Shown: positions 8,491 to 16,309 of the stretch, in pieces
Position numbering within the stretch: position 1 is the first letter of the stretch
How the letters are laid out: each line of letters begins with the position of its first letter
Translations under genes and position numbers: made by a program
Assembly (NCBI RefSeq): GCF_003350505.1
Contig: NZ_QQAY01000004.1
Coordinates: forward strand, 124,001 to 188,000
Source of the DNA: Falsibacillus pallidus
GTDB taxonomy: Bacteria; Bacillota; Bacilli; Bacillales; DSM-25281
Length of the DNA: 64,000 nucleotides
Direction of reading: 5' to 3'
Notes under the pieces: generated by a model
Told to the model about the DNA's origin: nothing
Seen by the model: the letters and a program-made list of their open reading frames with translations, nothing else
Databases searched by the model: none

Positions 8491-8723
8491 ATTAATTTCG
8501 GGTTAATACTGATGCCCTGGACCATTTTTCCTTTTATCCGAAGTGTTTTCTTTTGCATGGGCTTCATGTTCTGCCACTATTTGGTCAGCGGGTATATGGT
8601 TGTTTTTCTTTTGGCCATTGATTCTGTTACGGTGTTTTTTTCCCAATACGATTCCTCCAAACTTTTAATGATTCATTGCCTTATTATTGTACCCGGTCTA
8701 AAGGGACAACTCGCCGCCAAATA
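8491..8723 (+). other. Intergenic region without a supportable gene
   Basis: An AT-rich stretch between the yodL terminator and the deoD promoter. An ORF that starts inside yodL and runs through it has no ribosome-binding site or recognisable domain. B. subtilis has yodM in this neighbourhood; I see no remnant of it here. Confidence 0.5.
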
Positions 8724-8752
8724 TTGCATGTCGGGCGAAAAAAGCTTACAAT
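8724..8752 (+). promoter_or_regulatory. Probable SigA promoter of deoD
   Basis: TTGCAT (8724-8729), 17-bp spacer, TACAAT (8747-8752), ending 34 bases before the deoD start. The -35 box is weak and the -10 is good. Confidence 0.5.
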
Positions 8753-8786
8753 TGTCCTGCTGATCATTTTCAAGGAGGAATAAAGA

Positions 8787-9488
8787 ATGAGTATACATAT
8801 TGGTGCAAAAGAAAATGAAATTGCGGAAACGGTCCTGCTTCCAGGGGATCCTTTACGTGCAAAATACATTGCTGAGACTTTCCTTGAAGGAGCAGTCTGC
8901 TACAATGAAGTCCGCAATATGTTTGGATATACTGGAACATATAAGGGCCATCGCATTTCTGTTCAAGGCACAGGAATGGGTGTACCGTCCATTTCCATTT
9001 ATATCAACGAATTAATGCAGAGTTATAATGTGCAAAATCTAATCCGTGTAGGTACTTGCGGAGCAATCCAAAAAGATGTTAAGGTCAGAGACGTCATTTT
9101 GGCGATGACATCCTCTACAGATTCTCAAATGAACCGTTTGACATTTGGAGGAATTGATTATTCTCCTACAGCTAACTTCGACTTGTTGAAGCGTGCATAC
9201 GATTCAGGTGTCGAAAAAGGCTTGAACCTGAAAGTGGGTAATGTATTCACTGCAGATATGTTCTATAACGATAATGCAGACCATGAAAAATGGGCGCAAT
9301 ATGGAATTTTAGCATTAGAAATGGAAACTTCAGCCCTTTATACTCTTGCAGCTAAATACGGCAGAAATGCTCTTTCTGTCTTGACTGTCAGCGATCACAT
9401 CATCACAGGGGAAGAAACGACTTCCCAGGAAAGACAAACAACTTTCAATGATATGATTGAAGTGGCATTAGAAGCAGCGATTAAGTAA
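8787..9488 (+). CDS. deoD: Purine nucleoside phosphorylase, DeoD type
   Basis: A 233-residue cytosolic enzyme that splits purine (deoxy)nucleosides with phosphate into base and (deoxy)ribose-1-phosphate. The hexameric bacterial type is shown by its length, the phosphate-site P-G-D-P-L-R-A, R-V-G-T-C-G-A, the ribose-site E-M-E-T-S-A-L-Y and the catalytic Asp in V-S-D-H. AAGGAGG lies just upstream of ATG 8787. It is monocistronic between its own promoter and terminator, next to yodJ as in B. subtilis. Confidence 0.97.
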   Translation: MSIHIGAKENEIAETVLLPGDPLRAKYIAETFLEGAVCYNEVRNMFGYTGTYKGHRISVQGTGMGVPSISIYINELMQSYNVQNLIRVGTCGAIQKDVKVRDVILAMTSSTDSQMNRLTFGGIDYSPTANFDLLKRAYDSGVEKGLNLKVGNVFTADMFYNDNADHEKWAQYGILALEMETSALYTLAAKYGRNALSVLTVSDHIITGEETTSQERQTTFNDMIEVALEAAIK

Positions 9489-9493
9489 AATGG

Positions 9494-9524
9494 AAAGGAT
9501 CTGTCCAATGGACGGGTCCTTTTT
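9494..9524 (+). terminator. Intrinsic terminator after deoD
   Basis: AAAGGATCTGTCC (9494-9506) pairs with GGACGGGTCCTTT (9510-9522), followed by T. Confidence 0.85.
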
Positions 9525-9597
9525 CATGCTTTTCTTTTTTTGCCTCCATGTTATGATGGTATAGTTGAAATTTGAAAGAGAAAAAAGGTGAATGGTA

Positions 9598-10449
9598 ATG
9601 AAACGCATAATTATGTTGACTTCAGCTGCAGTGCTTCTAAGCGGATGCAGCGTACCTTACTTGGACAAGCTTACGGGAGAGCATTCAGCAGAACCACAGG
9701 AAAGTCCAGCAACCCAAACAAATTCAAGTCAAAATCAAAATGCACCTTCAGACGGATCTGGAGAAGAACAAAATCAAAAGGACAATCAAGAGGTGCCGAC
9801 TGGCCTGGTCCTGAATGAAGAACAATTTAACGATATCAAAGAAGTAGATGGAAAGAAGATCATTCAAAATTCTTCCAATGTTCTAGCGTTGGTGAACAAG
9901 GAATACACCCTTCCTTCCGATTATATTCCAGCAGATCTTGTTCGCCCGCATGTTGCCTTTTCATTCGGCGGGCAAGATATAGAAAAAAGCCATATGAGAG
10001 CAGAGGCAGCTTCACACTTAGAAAAAATGTTCTCTGGTGCCAAAAAAGAAGGCATAGAATTGTATGCTGCATCAGGATACCGTTCCTACAGCAGGCAGGA
10101 TGCACTCTTAAAAGCAGAGATTAAAAGCGTCGGGGAAGAAAAAGCAGTACAGGCTGTAGCCATCCCTGGAGAAAGCGAGCATCAGTCAGGTCTTGCGATG
10201 GATATTACATGCAAGGGAGAAAATATGCTCCTTACTGAACATTTTGAACAGACAGTTGAAGGGAAATGGCTAAGGGAGCATGCACATGAATATGGTTTTA
10301 TCCTTCGCTATCCCAAAGGAAAAGAGTCTATTACAGGCTATGAGTATGAACCATGGCATTTCCGTTATGTAGGGGAAAAAGCGGCAGCCGAAATTTATTC
10401 CCACAATTGGACGCTTGAAGAATATTTCCAGCATGTAAAGAAAGTATAA
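9598..10449 (+). CDS. yodJ: Lipoprotein D,D-/L,D-carboxypeptidase, VanY family (YodJ/LdcB)
   Basis: A 283-residue exported peptidoglycan-trimming enzyme. A lipoprotein signal ends in L-L-S-G-C (Cys about 17), followed by a Q/N/S-rich linker to about residue 60. The VanY zinc domain shows S-G-Y-R-S, S-E-H-Q-S-G-L-A-M-D (His and Asp ligands) and E-P-W-H-F-R-Y (third ligand). ATG 9598 is preferred because AAGGTG (9585-9590) is 7 nt upstream, whereas ATG 9592 is too close. It should remove terminal D-Ala from stem peptides outside the membrane. Transcription is monocistronic. Confidence 0.92.
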   Translation: MKRIIMLTSAAVLLSGCSVPYLDKLTGEHSAEPQESPATQTNSSQNQNAPSDGSGEEQNQKDNQEVPTGLVLNEEQFNDIKEVDGKKIIQNSSNVLALVNKEYTLPSDYIPADLVRPHVAFSFGGQDIEKSHMRAEAASHLEKMFSGAKKEGIELYAASGYRSYSRQDALLKAEIKSVGEEKAVQAVAIPGESEHQSGLAMDITCKGENMLLTEHFEQTVEGKWLREHAHEYGFILRYPKGKESITGYEYEPWHFRYVGEKAAAEIYSHNWTLEEYFQHVKKV

Positions 10450-10461
10450 AAATCTATTTGA

Positions 10462-10488
10462 AAAAGGACAGGGCAGCCTGTCCTTTTA
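10462..10488 (+). terminator. Intrinsic terminator after yodJ
   Basis: AAAAGGACAGG (10462-10472) pairs perfectly with CCTGTCCTTTT (10477-10487). Confidence 0.9.
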
Positions 10489-10570
10489 GTTTGAATTTCC
10501 ACTTGGAATGTTTCATTTCTTAAATGTCCCATACGAACATACATTGTTTATATGGACAAACATTTAGGGG

Positions 10571-11143
10571 ATGACGAACATTCGAAAAATACTCCTTTTA
10601 TTATCGGGCAGTTTATTTATAGCATTCGGGATTAATGGTTTTTTCGTCCCGCATCAGCTTTTGGATGGCGGGATGATCGGAGTGGGATTGATCATGCACT
10701 ACGTTTTTCATGTTCAGCCTGGGCTCAGCATGATTGTTCTAAGCCTTCCGTTATACATCATCGCATGGTTTACATATCGTCCTTTGTTTTTTAACAGCCT
10801 CCACGGAATGCTGCTTTCATCTTTCTTGATTGATTTATTGTTGCCCGTTTCATACTGGGTAAGATTCCCCATAATCATTAGTGCAATTATCGGTGGGGTT
10901 TGTGTAGGACTAGGCATTGGGCTGCTGTTATGGGCAGAGGCAGCATCAGGAGGCGTTGACCTGCTCGCACAGATAATCGGTAGGAAAAAGGGCTGGAATG
11001 TAGGTTTGATCATCTTTACCATGGACGCAGCCATCATAACAACTGGTGCTTTTCTTATAGGAAAAGATGCATTTCTATACTCATTGCTGGCCGTTTCCAC
11101 TGTAGGATGTGTTACCTCAATAATGTCGATGAAATTGCAGTAA
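10571..11143 (+). CDS. YitT family membrane protein (short form)
   Basis: A 190-residue protein with about five or six hydrophobic segments matching the YitT_membrane domain (A-F-G-I-N-G-F-F-V-P-H at the start, A-S-G-G-V-D-L-L-A-Q-I-I near residue 126). The usual family length is about 280 because a cytosolic DUF2179 domain follows; here the stop comes after the membrane part. AGGGG abuts the ATG with no spacer, and an in-frame TAG at 10565 excludes an upstream start, so initiation may be weak or use another codon. Its role, possibly transport, is unknown. Confidence 0.75.
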   Translation: MTNIRKILLLLSGSLFIAFGINGFFVPHQLLDGGMIGVGLIMHYVFHVQPGLSMIVLSLPLYIIAWFTYRPLFFNSLHGMLLSSFLIDLLLPVSYWVRFPIIISAIIGGVCVGLGIGLLLWAEAASGGVDLLAQIIGRKKGWNVGLIIFTMDAAIITTGAFLIGKDAFLYSLLAVSTVGCVTSIMSMKLQ

Positions 11144-11280
11144 ACTTGTATGTGAAGAGATTTTAATCCTTTTTTAATTGTTAAATTGAAATGAAACATG
11201 CTATTCTATACAAAACGATGTTTGCAAAAGACCGACCTTTTTTCGCATCATTGTATACAGGAACGAAAGTGGTGAACGTC

Positions 11281-12747
11281 ATGGAAAATGAAAAAAAGGA
11301 AGTTGAACCAACCCAAGAAAACCACTCGGGTTATATAAAAATGCGGAAATTTTCCTTTGTCATGCTAATGTTTTTTCTTGTTTTTGCAACGGCGGGCATA
11401 ACAACATTCGCATTGGCATTTGGTGATGAAAAAGCAGTAAATGTTGGGGTGCCGGAGAGAACGGAATTTAAAAAACTATATGACACATACGATGAATTGA
11501 AAAAGGACTATTACAAAGACATTGATCAGGATAAATTAGTGAATGGCGCTATTAACGGGATGATTGAATCCTTGGATGATCCCTATTCTGATTATATGAC
11601 AAAAGAAGAAGCGGAGAAGTTCCATGAAAGCATTTCTTCCTCATTTCAGGGAATTGGAGCTGAAATTCAAGAGAAGGATGGAAATATTGTAGTTGTTTCT
11701 CCAATTAAAGGCTCTCCTGCTGAAAAAGCTGGCATCAAGCCGAACGACATCATCCTGGCAGTGGACGGGAAATCCATTCATGGTATGAGTGCCACAGATG
11801 CAGTCATGCTGATTCGCGGCAAGAAAGGTACAGACGTTACATTAACTGTACAAAAGGCAGGAAGCGATGAACCTACAGAAATAAAAATTACAAGGGATGA
11901 TATCCCATTAAATACAGTGAATGCAGAAATGATGGATAACGGCATTGCCAAAGTCCAGATCACAAGCTTCTCTGAAAATACTTATAAAGAATTGCAGGAT
12001 GCCCTTGCAGATATGGAAAAGCAGGGAATGAAGGGACTAGTCATAGACTTAAGGCAAAATCCGGGAGGTCTATTGGATCAAGCGATCAAAATCTCCAACC
12101 TTTTCGTTCCGGAAGGCAAGTTGATCCTGCAAGTGGAAGACAGAAATGGAAAAAGGGAAAAAATCGCTGCTGAAGGCGGAAAGAAAATCGATGTCCCTGT
12201 CTCCGTCCTTATCGATGGAGGAAGTGCAAGTGCATCAGAAATATTTGCAGCTGCTGTCAGTCAATCTGCAAACATTCCGTTGGTTGGGGAAAAGTCATTT
12301 GGAAAAGGAACAGTTCAGACTGCTTCCGATTTCAATGATGGCTCCAATATTAAATTCACCACAGCTAAATGGCTGACACCAAACGGTGATTGGATCCATA
12401 CGAAAGGCATCAAGCCTGACGTGGAAGCAAAGCTGCCGGATTACGCTAATCTGCCATATCTGAATCCAGATAAGGAATTGAAAAAAGAGATGGTCTCAAG
12501 CGAAGTAAAAGCAGCTGAGGAAATGCTCAAGGCAATTGGACTTGATCCTGGAAAAGTAGATGGCTACTTTGATGAAAACACTGAAAATGCAGTGAAGAAG
12601 TTCCAGGAAAATAATAAATTGTCTGCTGATGGGATCCTAAAAGGCGAGTCGACGATGGACCTCATGGAAAAGGTTCGCGAAAAGATCCTCCAAAACGATA
12701 CCCAAGTGAAAAAAGCAGTTGAAGTTTTGCAAAAAGAAAAGAAATAA
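11281..12747 (+). CDS. ctpA: Carboxy-terminal processing protease CtpA (S41)
   Basis: A 488-residue membrane-anchored serine protease. It has one N-terminal transmembrane helix (about 24-48), a PDZ domain (about 115-200, with P-A-E-K-A-G-I-K), an S41 core with nucleophile motif G-G-S-A-S-A-S-E-I and S-F-G-K-G-T-V-Q carrying the Lys and Gln, and a C-terminal peptidoglycan-binding domain (about 400-470). ATG 11281 places the helix correctly; the in-frame ATG 11191 would add 30 implausible residues. ctpA lies in the B. subtilis yod region too. It processes extracytoplasmic proteins; the substrates are unknown. Confidence 0.92.
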   Translation: MENEKKEVEPTQENHSGYIKMRKFSFVMLMFFLVFATAGITTFALAFGDEKAVNVGVPERTEFKKLYDTYDELKKDYYKDIDQDKLVNGAINGMIESLDDPYSDYMTKEEAEKFHESISSSFQGIGAEIQEKDGNIVVVSPIKGSPAEKAGIKPNDIILAVDGKSIHGMSATDAVMLIRGKKGTDVTLTVQKAGSDEPTEIKITRDDIPLNTVNAEMMDNGIAKVQITSFSENTYKELQDALADMEKQGMKGLVIDLRQNPGGLLDQAIKISNLFVPEGKLILQVEDRNGKREKIAAEGGKKIDVPVSVLIDGGSASASEIFAAAVSQSANIPLVGEKSFGKGTVQTASDFNDGSNIKFTTAKWLTPNGDWIHTKGIKPDVEAKLPDYANLPYLNPDKELKKEMVSSEVKAAEEMLKAIGLDPGKVDGYFDENTENAVKKFQENNKLSADGILKGESTMDLMEKVREKILQNDTQVKKAVEVLQKEKK

Positions 12748-12756
12748 AGCAGCACG

Positions 12757-12788
12757 TGCTTCGGCTAATTATGCCGGGGCATTTTTTT
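12757..12788 (+). terminator. Intrinsic terminator after ctpA
   Basis: TGCTTCGGC (12757-12765) pairs with GCCGGGGCA (12773-12781) using G-U pairs, followed by seven T. Confidence 0.8.
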
Positions 12789-12867
12789 GTCGTCCTCATT
12801 CTGTCTTGAATAGAATTCCGCTTCTTTCCCTACAATGAAGATAGGTAAAAAAGAAAGCGGTGAAAAA

Positions 12868-13824
12868 ATGCGCAAGGTCTATCTGATTTTAATATTGATC
12901 GGACTAGCCAGCCTGTATACGGCTTGGAAACCTGGACTCATCAACTTTGGGGAAAAGGAAGCCGGAGCTGACAAGCTCGATGAACAGAAGAATACATTCG
13001 TAAAAATCCCGACAATCCTTGAAGATTCAACCATACTGCCTCAAAAAAAAGAACCGATTACGATTCTTATATTAGGATCAGACCAGCGGAATGAAGAAGC
13101 CGCGAGATCCGATAGTATCATGCTAACCCGCTATGATCCTGAACGTAATCAAATGAAAGTTGTTTCAATCATGCGTGATTCCTATATGAATATCCCCGGC
13201 TACGGCTACAGTAAAATCAACCATGCTTATTCTTGGGGCGGAAAAGACCTAATGAAAGAAACCATTGAAAAAAACTTCGGCATAAAAATAAACCATGTTG
13301 CCTTGATTAATTTTGAGGGATTCACCAAACTTATTGATGAATTAATACCTGAAGGAATCAAAGTAAATGTTTCACCTGAAATGATAAAATATTTTCACTG
13401 GAACATGAACCCGGGGGAGCACAATCTCCATAGCCAGGAGCTGCTTCAATATGTAAGGTTCCGACACGATGGAAACAATGATTTTGGAAGGGTCGACAGG
13501 CAGCAGGAAGTCATCAGTAAAATAAAGGATAAAGTAATGGAAAAGATGCAAAAAGGGAAAGGAGTCTCCACCATGCTTTCCATGATCAGGAGCGGGAAAG
13601 AAGTAGTTGAAACGGATATTTCCTTCCCTAATATGATCGAATATGGTATGAATATCATGCTCCATCCCATTCAAGATGTTCAATCACTTCGCATTCCAGT
13701 GAATAAAAGCTTCAATGATAAAATGACAGATCATGCAGGGCTCGTGCTGCAATATGATGAAAAATTGAACAAAGCAGCACTTCAACAATTTCTGGGAACT
13801 GATTCATTGGCTGATGCTAAGTGA
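12868..13824 (+). CDS. LytR-CpsA-Psr (LCP) family cell-wall polymer ligase
   Basis: A 318-residue protein with one N-terminal transmembrane anchor (about 4-20) and an extracytoplasmic LCP domain. It shows L-G-S-D-Q-R, the substrate-binding R-S-D-S-I-M-L, S-I-M-R-D-S, K-I-N-H-A-Y and R-F-R-H-D-G-N-N-D-F-G-R-V-D-R-Q. LCP enzymes transfer lipid-linked polymers such as teichoic acids to peptidoglycan. ATG 12868 is chosen over ATG 12835 because a TACAAT -10-like box at 12829-12834 abuts the latter. It is monocistronic, with its own terminator. Confidence 0.9.
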   Translation: MRKVYLILILIGLASLYTAWKPGLINFGEKEAGADKLDEQKNTFVKIPTILEDSTILPQKKEPITILILGSDQRNEEAARSDSIMLTRYDPERNQMKVVSIMRDSYMNIPGYGYSKINHAYSWGGKDLMKETIEKNFGIKINHVALINFEGFTKLIDELIPEGIKVNVSPEMIKYFHWNMNPGEHNLHSQELLQYVRFRHDGNNDFGRVDRQQEVISKIKDKVMEKMQKGKGVSTMLSMIRSGKEVVETDISFPNMIEYGMNIMLHPIQDVQSLRIPVNKSFNDKMTDHAGLVLQYDEKLNKAALQQFLGTDSLADAK

Positions 13825-13830
13825 AAATAA

Positions 13831-13857
13831 AAAAGGAGGGGCAAAAGCCCTCCTTTT
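13831..13857 (+). terminator. Intrinsic terminator after the LCP gene
   Basis: AAAAGGAGGG (13831-13840) pairs with CCCTCCTTTT (13848-13857). The A-run/T-run symmetry could also stop leftward transcripts. Confidence 0.9.
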
Positions 13858-13865
13858 TAATTAAA

Positions 13866-14036
13866 GTTGTTTTCGTAAACATAGTTGTTAAAATCTTACT
13901 GCCGATTTTAACGCGAGATTAGCTATTTGCTGCGTTGCTATAAAGTATCCAGGCTATTTTCTAGCTATTATCAGTTTTTATTGTATAAAATATCCGTCTC
14001 TTATTTCAAAAGCAACGAACTTTAAGAAAATAGCCT
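13866..14036 (+). repeat. Intergenic repeat element, copy A (about 171 bp)
   Basis: One of three related elements in the window. It contains the invariant hairpin GTTAAAATC-loop-GATTTTAAC (13887-13912) and a long-range 12-bp stem AGGCTATTTTCT (13951-13962) with AGAAAATAGCCT (14025-14036). The right arm ends at the first base of the stop codon of the leftward methyltransferase gene. The first 105 bases align without gaps to the other copies. Confidence 0.9.
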
Positions 14037-14644
14037 TATTTAGTGCAAACGGCAATTCCAATAGGGTAGTGGATGCCATCTCGTTTCGGTTCAACGAGAA
14101 CCCCTTTTTGAAAATAAAATTGTTTACTGGAATACTCATTAAAAAGACTGCCAAATTCATCTTCATTTAGTTGATGTATGTGGAAAGGTTCATTGGTTGG
14201 ATATCCTCTGCCTGTTCCAAACGGTGTAGAAATAACGAGAGTGCCATTTGGTTTAAGCAAGTGAAATAAATTCGTCATGAATGCTTGTTCGTCCTCTAGA
14301 TGTTCAAGGGTTTCGAAACTCATAATCATATCGAAGAGGCCAATTTTATTTGGTAAATCAGGATCTTCAGCATCTCCTTTTTCATATTTGACTAAAGGAT
14401 GATAATAGTGCTGCTTAGCATATTGAATTGTTTCAACTGAAATATCCACAGCCAGTAATTCAGATATCTCTTTCTTTTTGGCTTTTGCTACAATGGAAGA
14501 TCCATACCCGGCTCCGCAAGCCAAATCAAGCACCCTTCCTTTTGCATAGTGCATAGCAAAGTGATATCGTGCAATATGCTCCAACAAAAGTCCGTTAGTG
14601 ATTTTCATTTTTTCCGGAATGACTCGTTCTCCTGTAAACTCCAT
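14036..14644 (-). CDS. Class I SAM-dependent methyltransferase
   Basis: A 202-residue cytosolic protein. SAM-binding motif I is V-L-D-L-A-C-G-A-G-Y-G (about residues 38-48), with L-A-V-D-I-S and G-D-A-E-D-P at motifs II and III and F-E-T-L-E-H after the fourth strand. GAGGAGG stands 6 nt before ATG on the minus strand. It is monocistronic and convergent with the LCP gene, with repeat copy A at its 3' end. The UbiE/Methyltransf_11-type fold gives no specific substrate. Confidence 0.85.
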   Translation of the reverse strand: MEFTGERVIPEKMKITNGLLLEHIARYHFAMHYAKGRVLDLACGAGYGSSIVAKAKKKEISELLAVDISVETIQYAKQHYYHPLVKYEKGDAEDPDLPNKIGLFDMIMSFETLEHLEDEQAFMTNLFHLLKPNGTLVISTPFGTGRGYPTNEPFHIHQLNEDEFGSLFNEYSSKQFYFQKGVLVEPKRDGIHYPIGIAVCTK

Positions 14645-14691
14645 ACCCGTCCTCCTCTAAACATAAATACATTATAGCAGACAATAATAAA

Positions 14692-14720
14692 TTGCCAAAA
14701 AAGGAATTTTCGGATACAAT
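14692..14720 (+). promoter_or_regulatory. SigA promoter of the CobW-type gene
   Basis: TTGCCA (14692-14697), 17-bp spacer, TACAAT (14715-14720). The expected transcript start near 14727 leaves no room for a leader before ATG 14738, supporting ATG 14771. Confidence 0.75.
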
Positions 14721-14770
14721 AACCGTTTGAGCATTTAATGAAAAATTCTATTGATGAAAATGGTGAAATC

Positions 14771-15700
14771 ATGAAAAAGATTAAAGTTTATGTTTTAGCA
14801 GGGTTTCTTGGAAGCGGAAAAACGACCCTTCTGCGTAACTTTATCCAATATGAAAAGAATCATGGCAGAACACCTGCTATTTTAATGAATGAACTGGGAA
14901 GTGTTTCTATCGATACAGGGGCAGTTGAAGAGGGAACGCCAATAGCTGAATTATTGGATGGCTGTATTTGCTGTACGATTCAGGAAAAATTGGAGGCTCA
15001 GCTGCAAGAACTCCTTTACCGGTATCAATTTGACACACTTATCATAGAAACAACAGGAGCGGCCCATCCGGTTGAAGTAGTTGATTCGATCATGTCTCCG
15101 CTTTTTGCTCATCAATTCGACTTTGAAGGAATCATTACTACGGTAGATGCATTAAGGTGGAAAAATCGAAGCGAATTAAGCCCGCAAGTTCTTCATTTAC
15201 TCCGCGAACAAATAAGGAATGCACGATTGGTGCTTTTAAACAAAATTGATTTAGTAAGTGAAATGGAAAATGGTACATTTGTTTATGAAATTCAGGGGCT
15301 GAATAGCGATGCAACTGTTGTGCTGACAAAACATTCTGCTTTCGATCTGGACATTCTTTCCAAAGTGGCGAAAAAAGAAATAATGACACATGACCCATCT
15401 CCAATCGGTGAGAAGTTCAAGCTTCAATCTTTTGTCCATACATTTACTGGTCCTATTCAACTGGAGTCGTTCGAAAACTGGCTGAAATCATTGCCTGATA
15501 CGATTTACAGATTGAAAGGGTACGTATTATTCACTCATTCAGATAAACCATACTTATTTCAATACTCCTATGGAATGCCGCTATATTTTAAAGAAGACAT
15601 GATGATGCCATTGAACTTGGTGATTATAGGCGAAAGCTTGGATAAAAATCATTTGCAAGCATCATTAACAGCACTTGAAAATAATGAGGAAAATATTTGA
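14771..15700 (+). CDS. CobW/ZNG1-type GTP-dependent metallochaperone
   Basis: A 309-residue G3E-family GTPase. The P-loop is G-F-L-G-S-G-K-T-T (11-19), the metal-binding motif G-C-I-C-C (64-68), Walker B region L-I-I-E-T-T-G, and N-K-I-D the guanine-specificity motif; a CobW C-terminal domain follows (about 210-300). Proteins of this family deliver zinc or another metal to target enzymes. ATG 14771 is chosen because the promoter leaves too little leader for ATG 14738. No Zur box is evident, so zinc is inferred from the family only. Confidence 0.88.
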   Translation: MKKIKVYVLAGFLGSGKTTLLRNFIQYEKNHGRTPAILMNELGSVSIDTGAVEEGTPIAELLDGCICCTIQEKLEAQLQELLYRYQFDTLIIETTGAAHPVEVVDSIMSPLFAHQFDFEGIITTVDALRWKNRSELSPQVLHLLREQIRNARLVLLNKIDLVSEMENGTFVYEIQGLNSDATVVLTKHSAFDLDILSKVAKKEIMTHDPSPIGEKFKLQSFVHTFTGPIQLESFENWLKSLPDTIYRLKGYVLFTHSDKPYLFQYSYGMPLYFKEDMMMPLNLVIIGESLDKNHLQASLTALENNEENI

Positions 15701-15715
15701 GTCAATAAAAAGTGC

Positions 15716-15744
15716 TTGACGGCCACCTTATATAATACTATCAT
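15716..15744 (+). promoter_or_regulatory. SigA promoter of the marR-type gene
   Basis: TTGACG (15716-15721), 17-bp spacer, TATCAT (15739-15744). The downstream AT-rich tract before the gene could hold a MarR operator, but no clean dyad is visible. Confidence 0.65.
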
Positions 15745-15801
15745 GTAATAGTTCACCAGGTTAAGTATTTCAGCACTTGCATTTGATAAAGGAAAGGTTC
15801 G

Positions 15802-16236
15802 ATGAAAGTGAATGATCAGAAAATATTTGAACTGGAGAATTTGTTCCGCAGAGTCTTCAGGAAAATGAGAAATGAATTACGCAGCACCATGGGAAAGTAT
15901 GTCAGCATAAATGAGTTTGCTGTGCTTAAAAATATGAAAGAAGGTGCTGTGAAAGCATCTGACCTATCTAAAGCATTGGATGTTTCCGCGAGCCATATTA
16001 CTACCATCACAGATTCCCTTTTTGAGAAGGAATTGATTACAAGGCAGAGGTCAGCTAAAGATAGAAGGGTTGTCCATCTCTCATTGACGGATCAAGGAAA
16101 AGAACTGATTGTAAAAATTGAGTCATTGAAATCCGAATACTTCAAAGAACTTTTCCATTTGTGGACTGATAATGAAGTGGATGACATGATTGAATTGTTC
16201 AGTAAATTAGATTTTACAATTGATGGCCATGAATAA
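15802..16236 (+). CDS. MarR family transcriptional regulator
   Basis: A 144-residue winged-helix regulator. Helix-turn-helix K-A-S-D-L-S-K-A-L-D-V-S-A-S-H-I-T (about 52-68) leads into wing D-R-R-V-V-H-L-S-L-T (about 87-96). GGAAAGG lies upstream of ATG 15802. It precedes the DHA2 efflux-pump gene by 70 nt on the same strand, the standard arrangement for a MarR protein that represses its own operon and is relieved by a pump substrate. The ligand is unknown. Confidence 0.9.
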   Translation: MKVNDQKIFELENLFRRVFRKMRNELRSTMGKYVSINEFAVLKNMKEGAVKASDLSKALDVSASHITTITDSLFEKELITRQRSAKDRRVVHLSLTDQGKELIVKIESLKSEYFKELFHLWTDNEVDDMIELFSKLDFTIDGHE

Positions 16237-16309
16237 TGGCTGTTTTTGTGGGATAATCATTCAGTTGGTTAACTTTTTGATACACTAAAGAAACTAGGGG
16301 GTTCACTTG

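Noticed and set aside
8422-8763. 113-codon hydrophobic ORF on the plus strand between yodL and deoD
   Set aside because: It starts inside yodL, runs through the yodL terminator and over the deoD promoter, has no ribosome-binding site and no recognisable family.
11191-11280. Longer N-terminus for ctpA starting at ATG 11191
   Set aside because: No ribosome-binding site, and the added residues are not typical of the family; ATG 11281 puts the membrane helix at the usual place.
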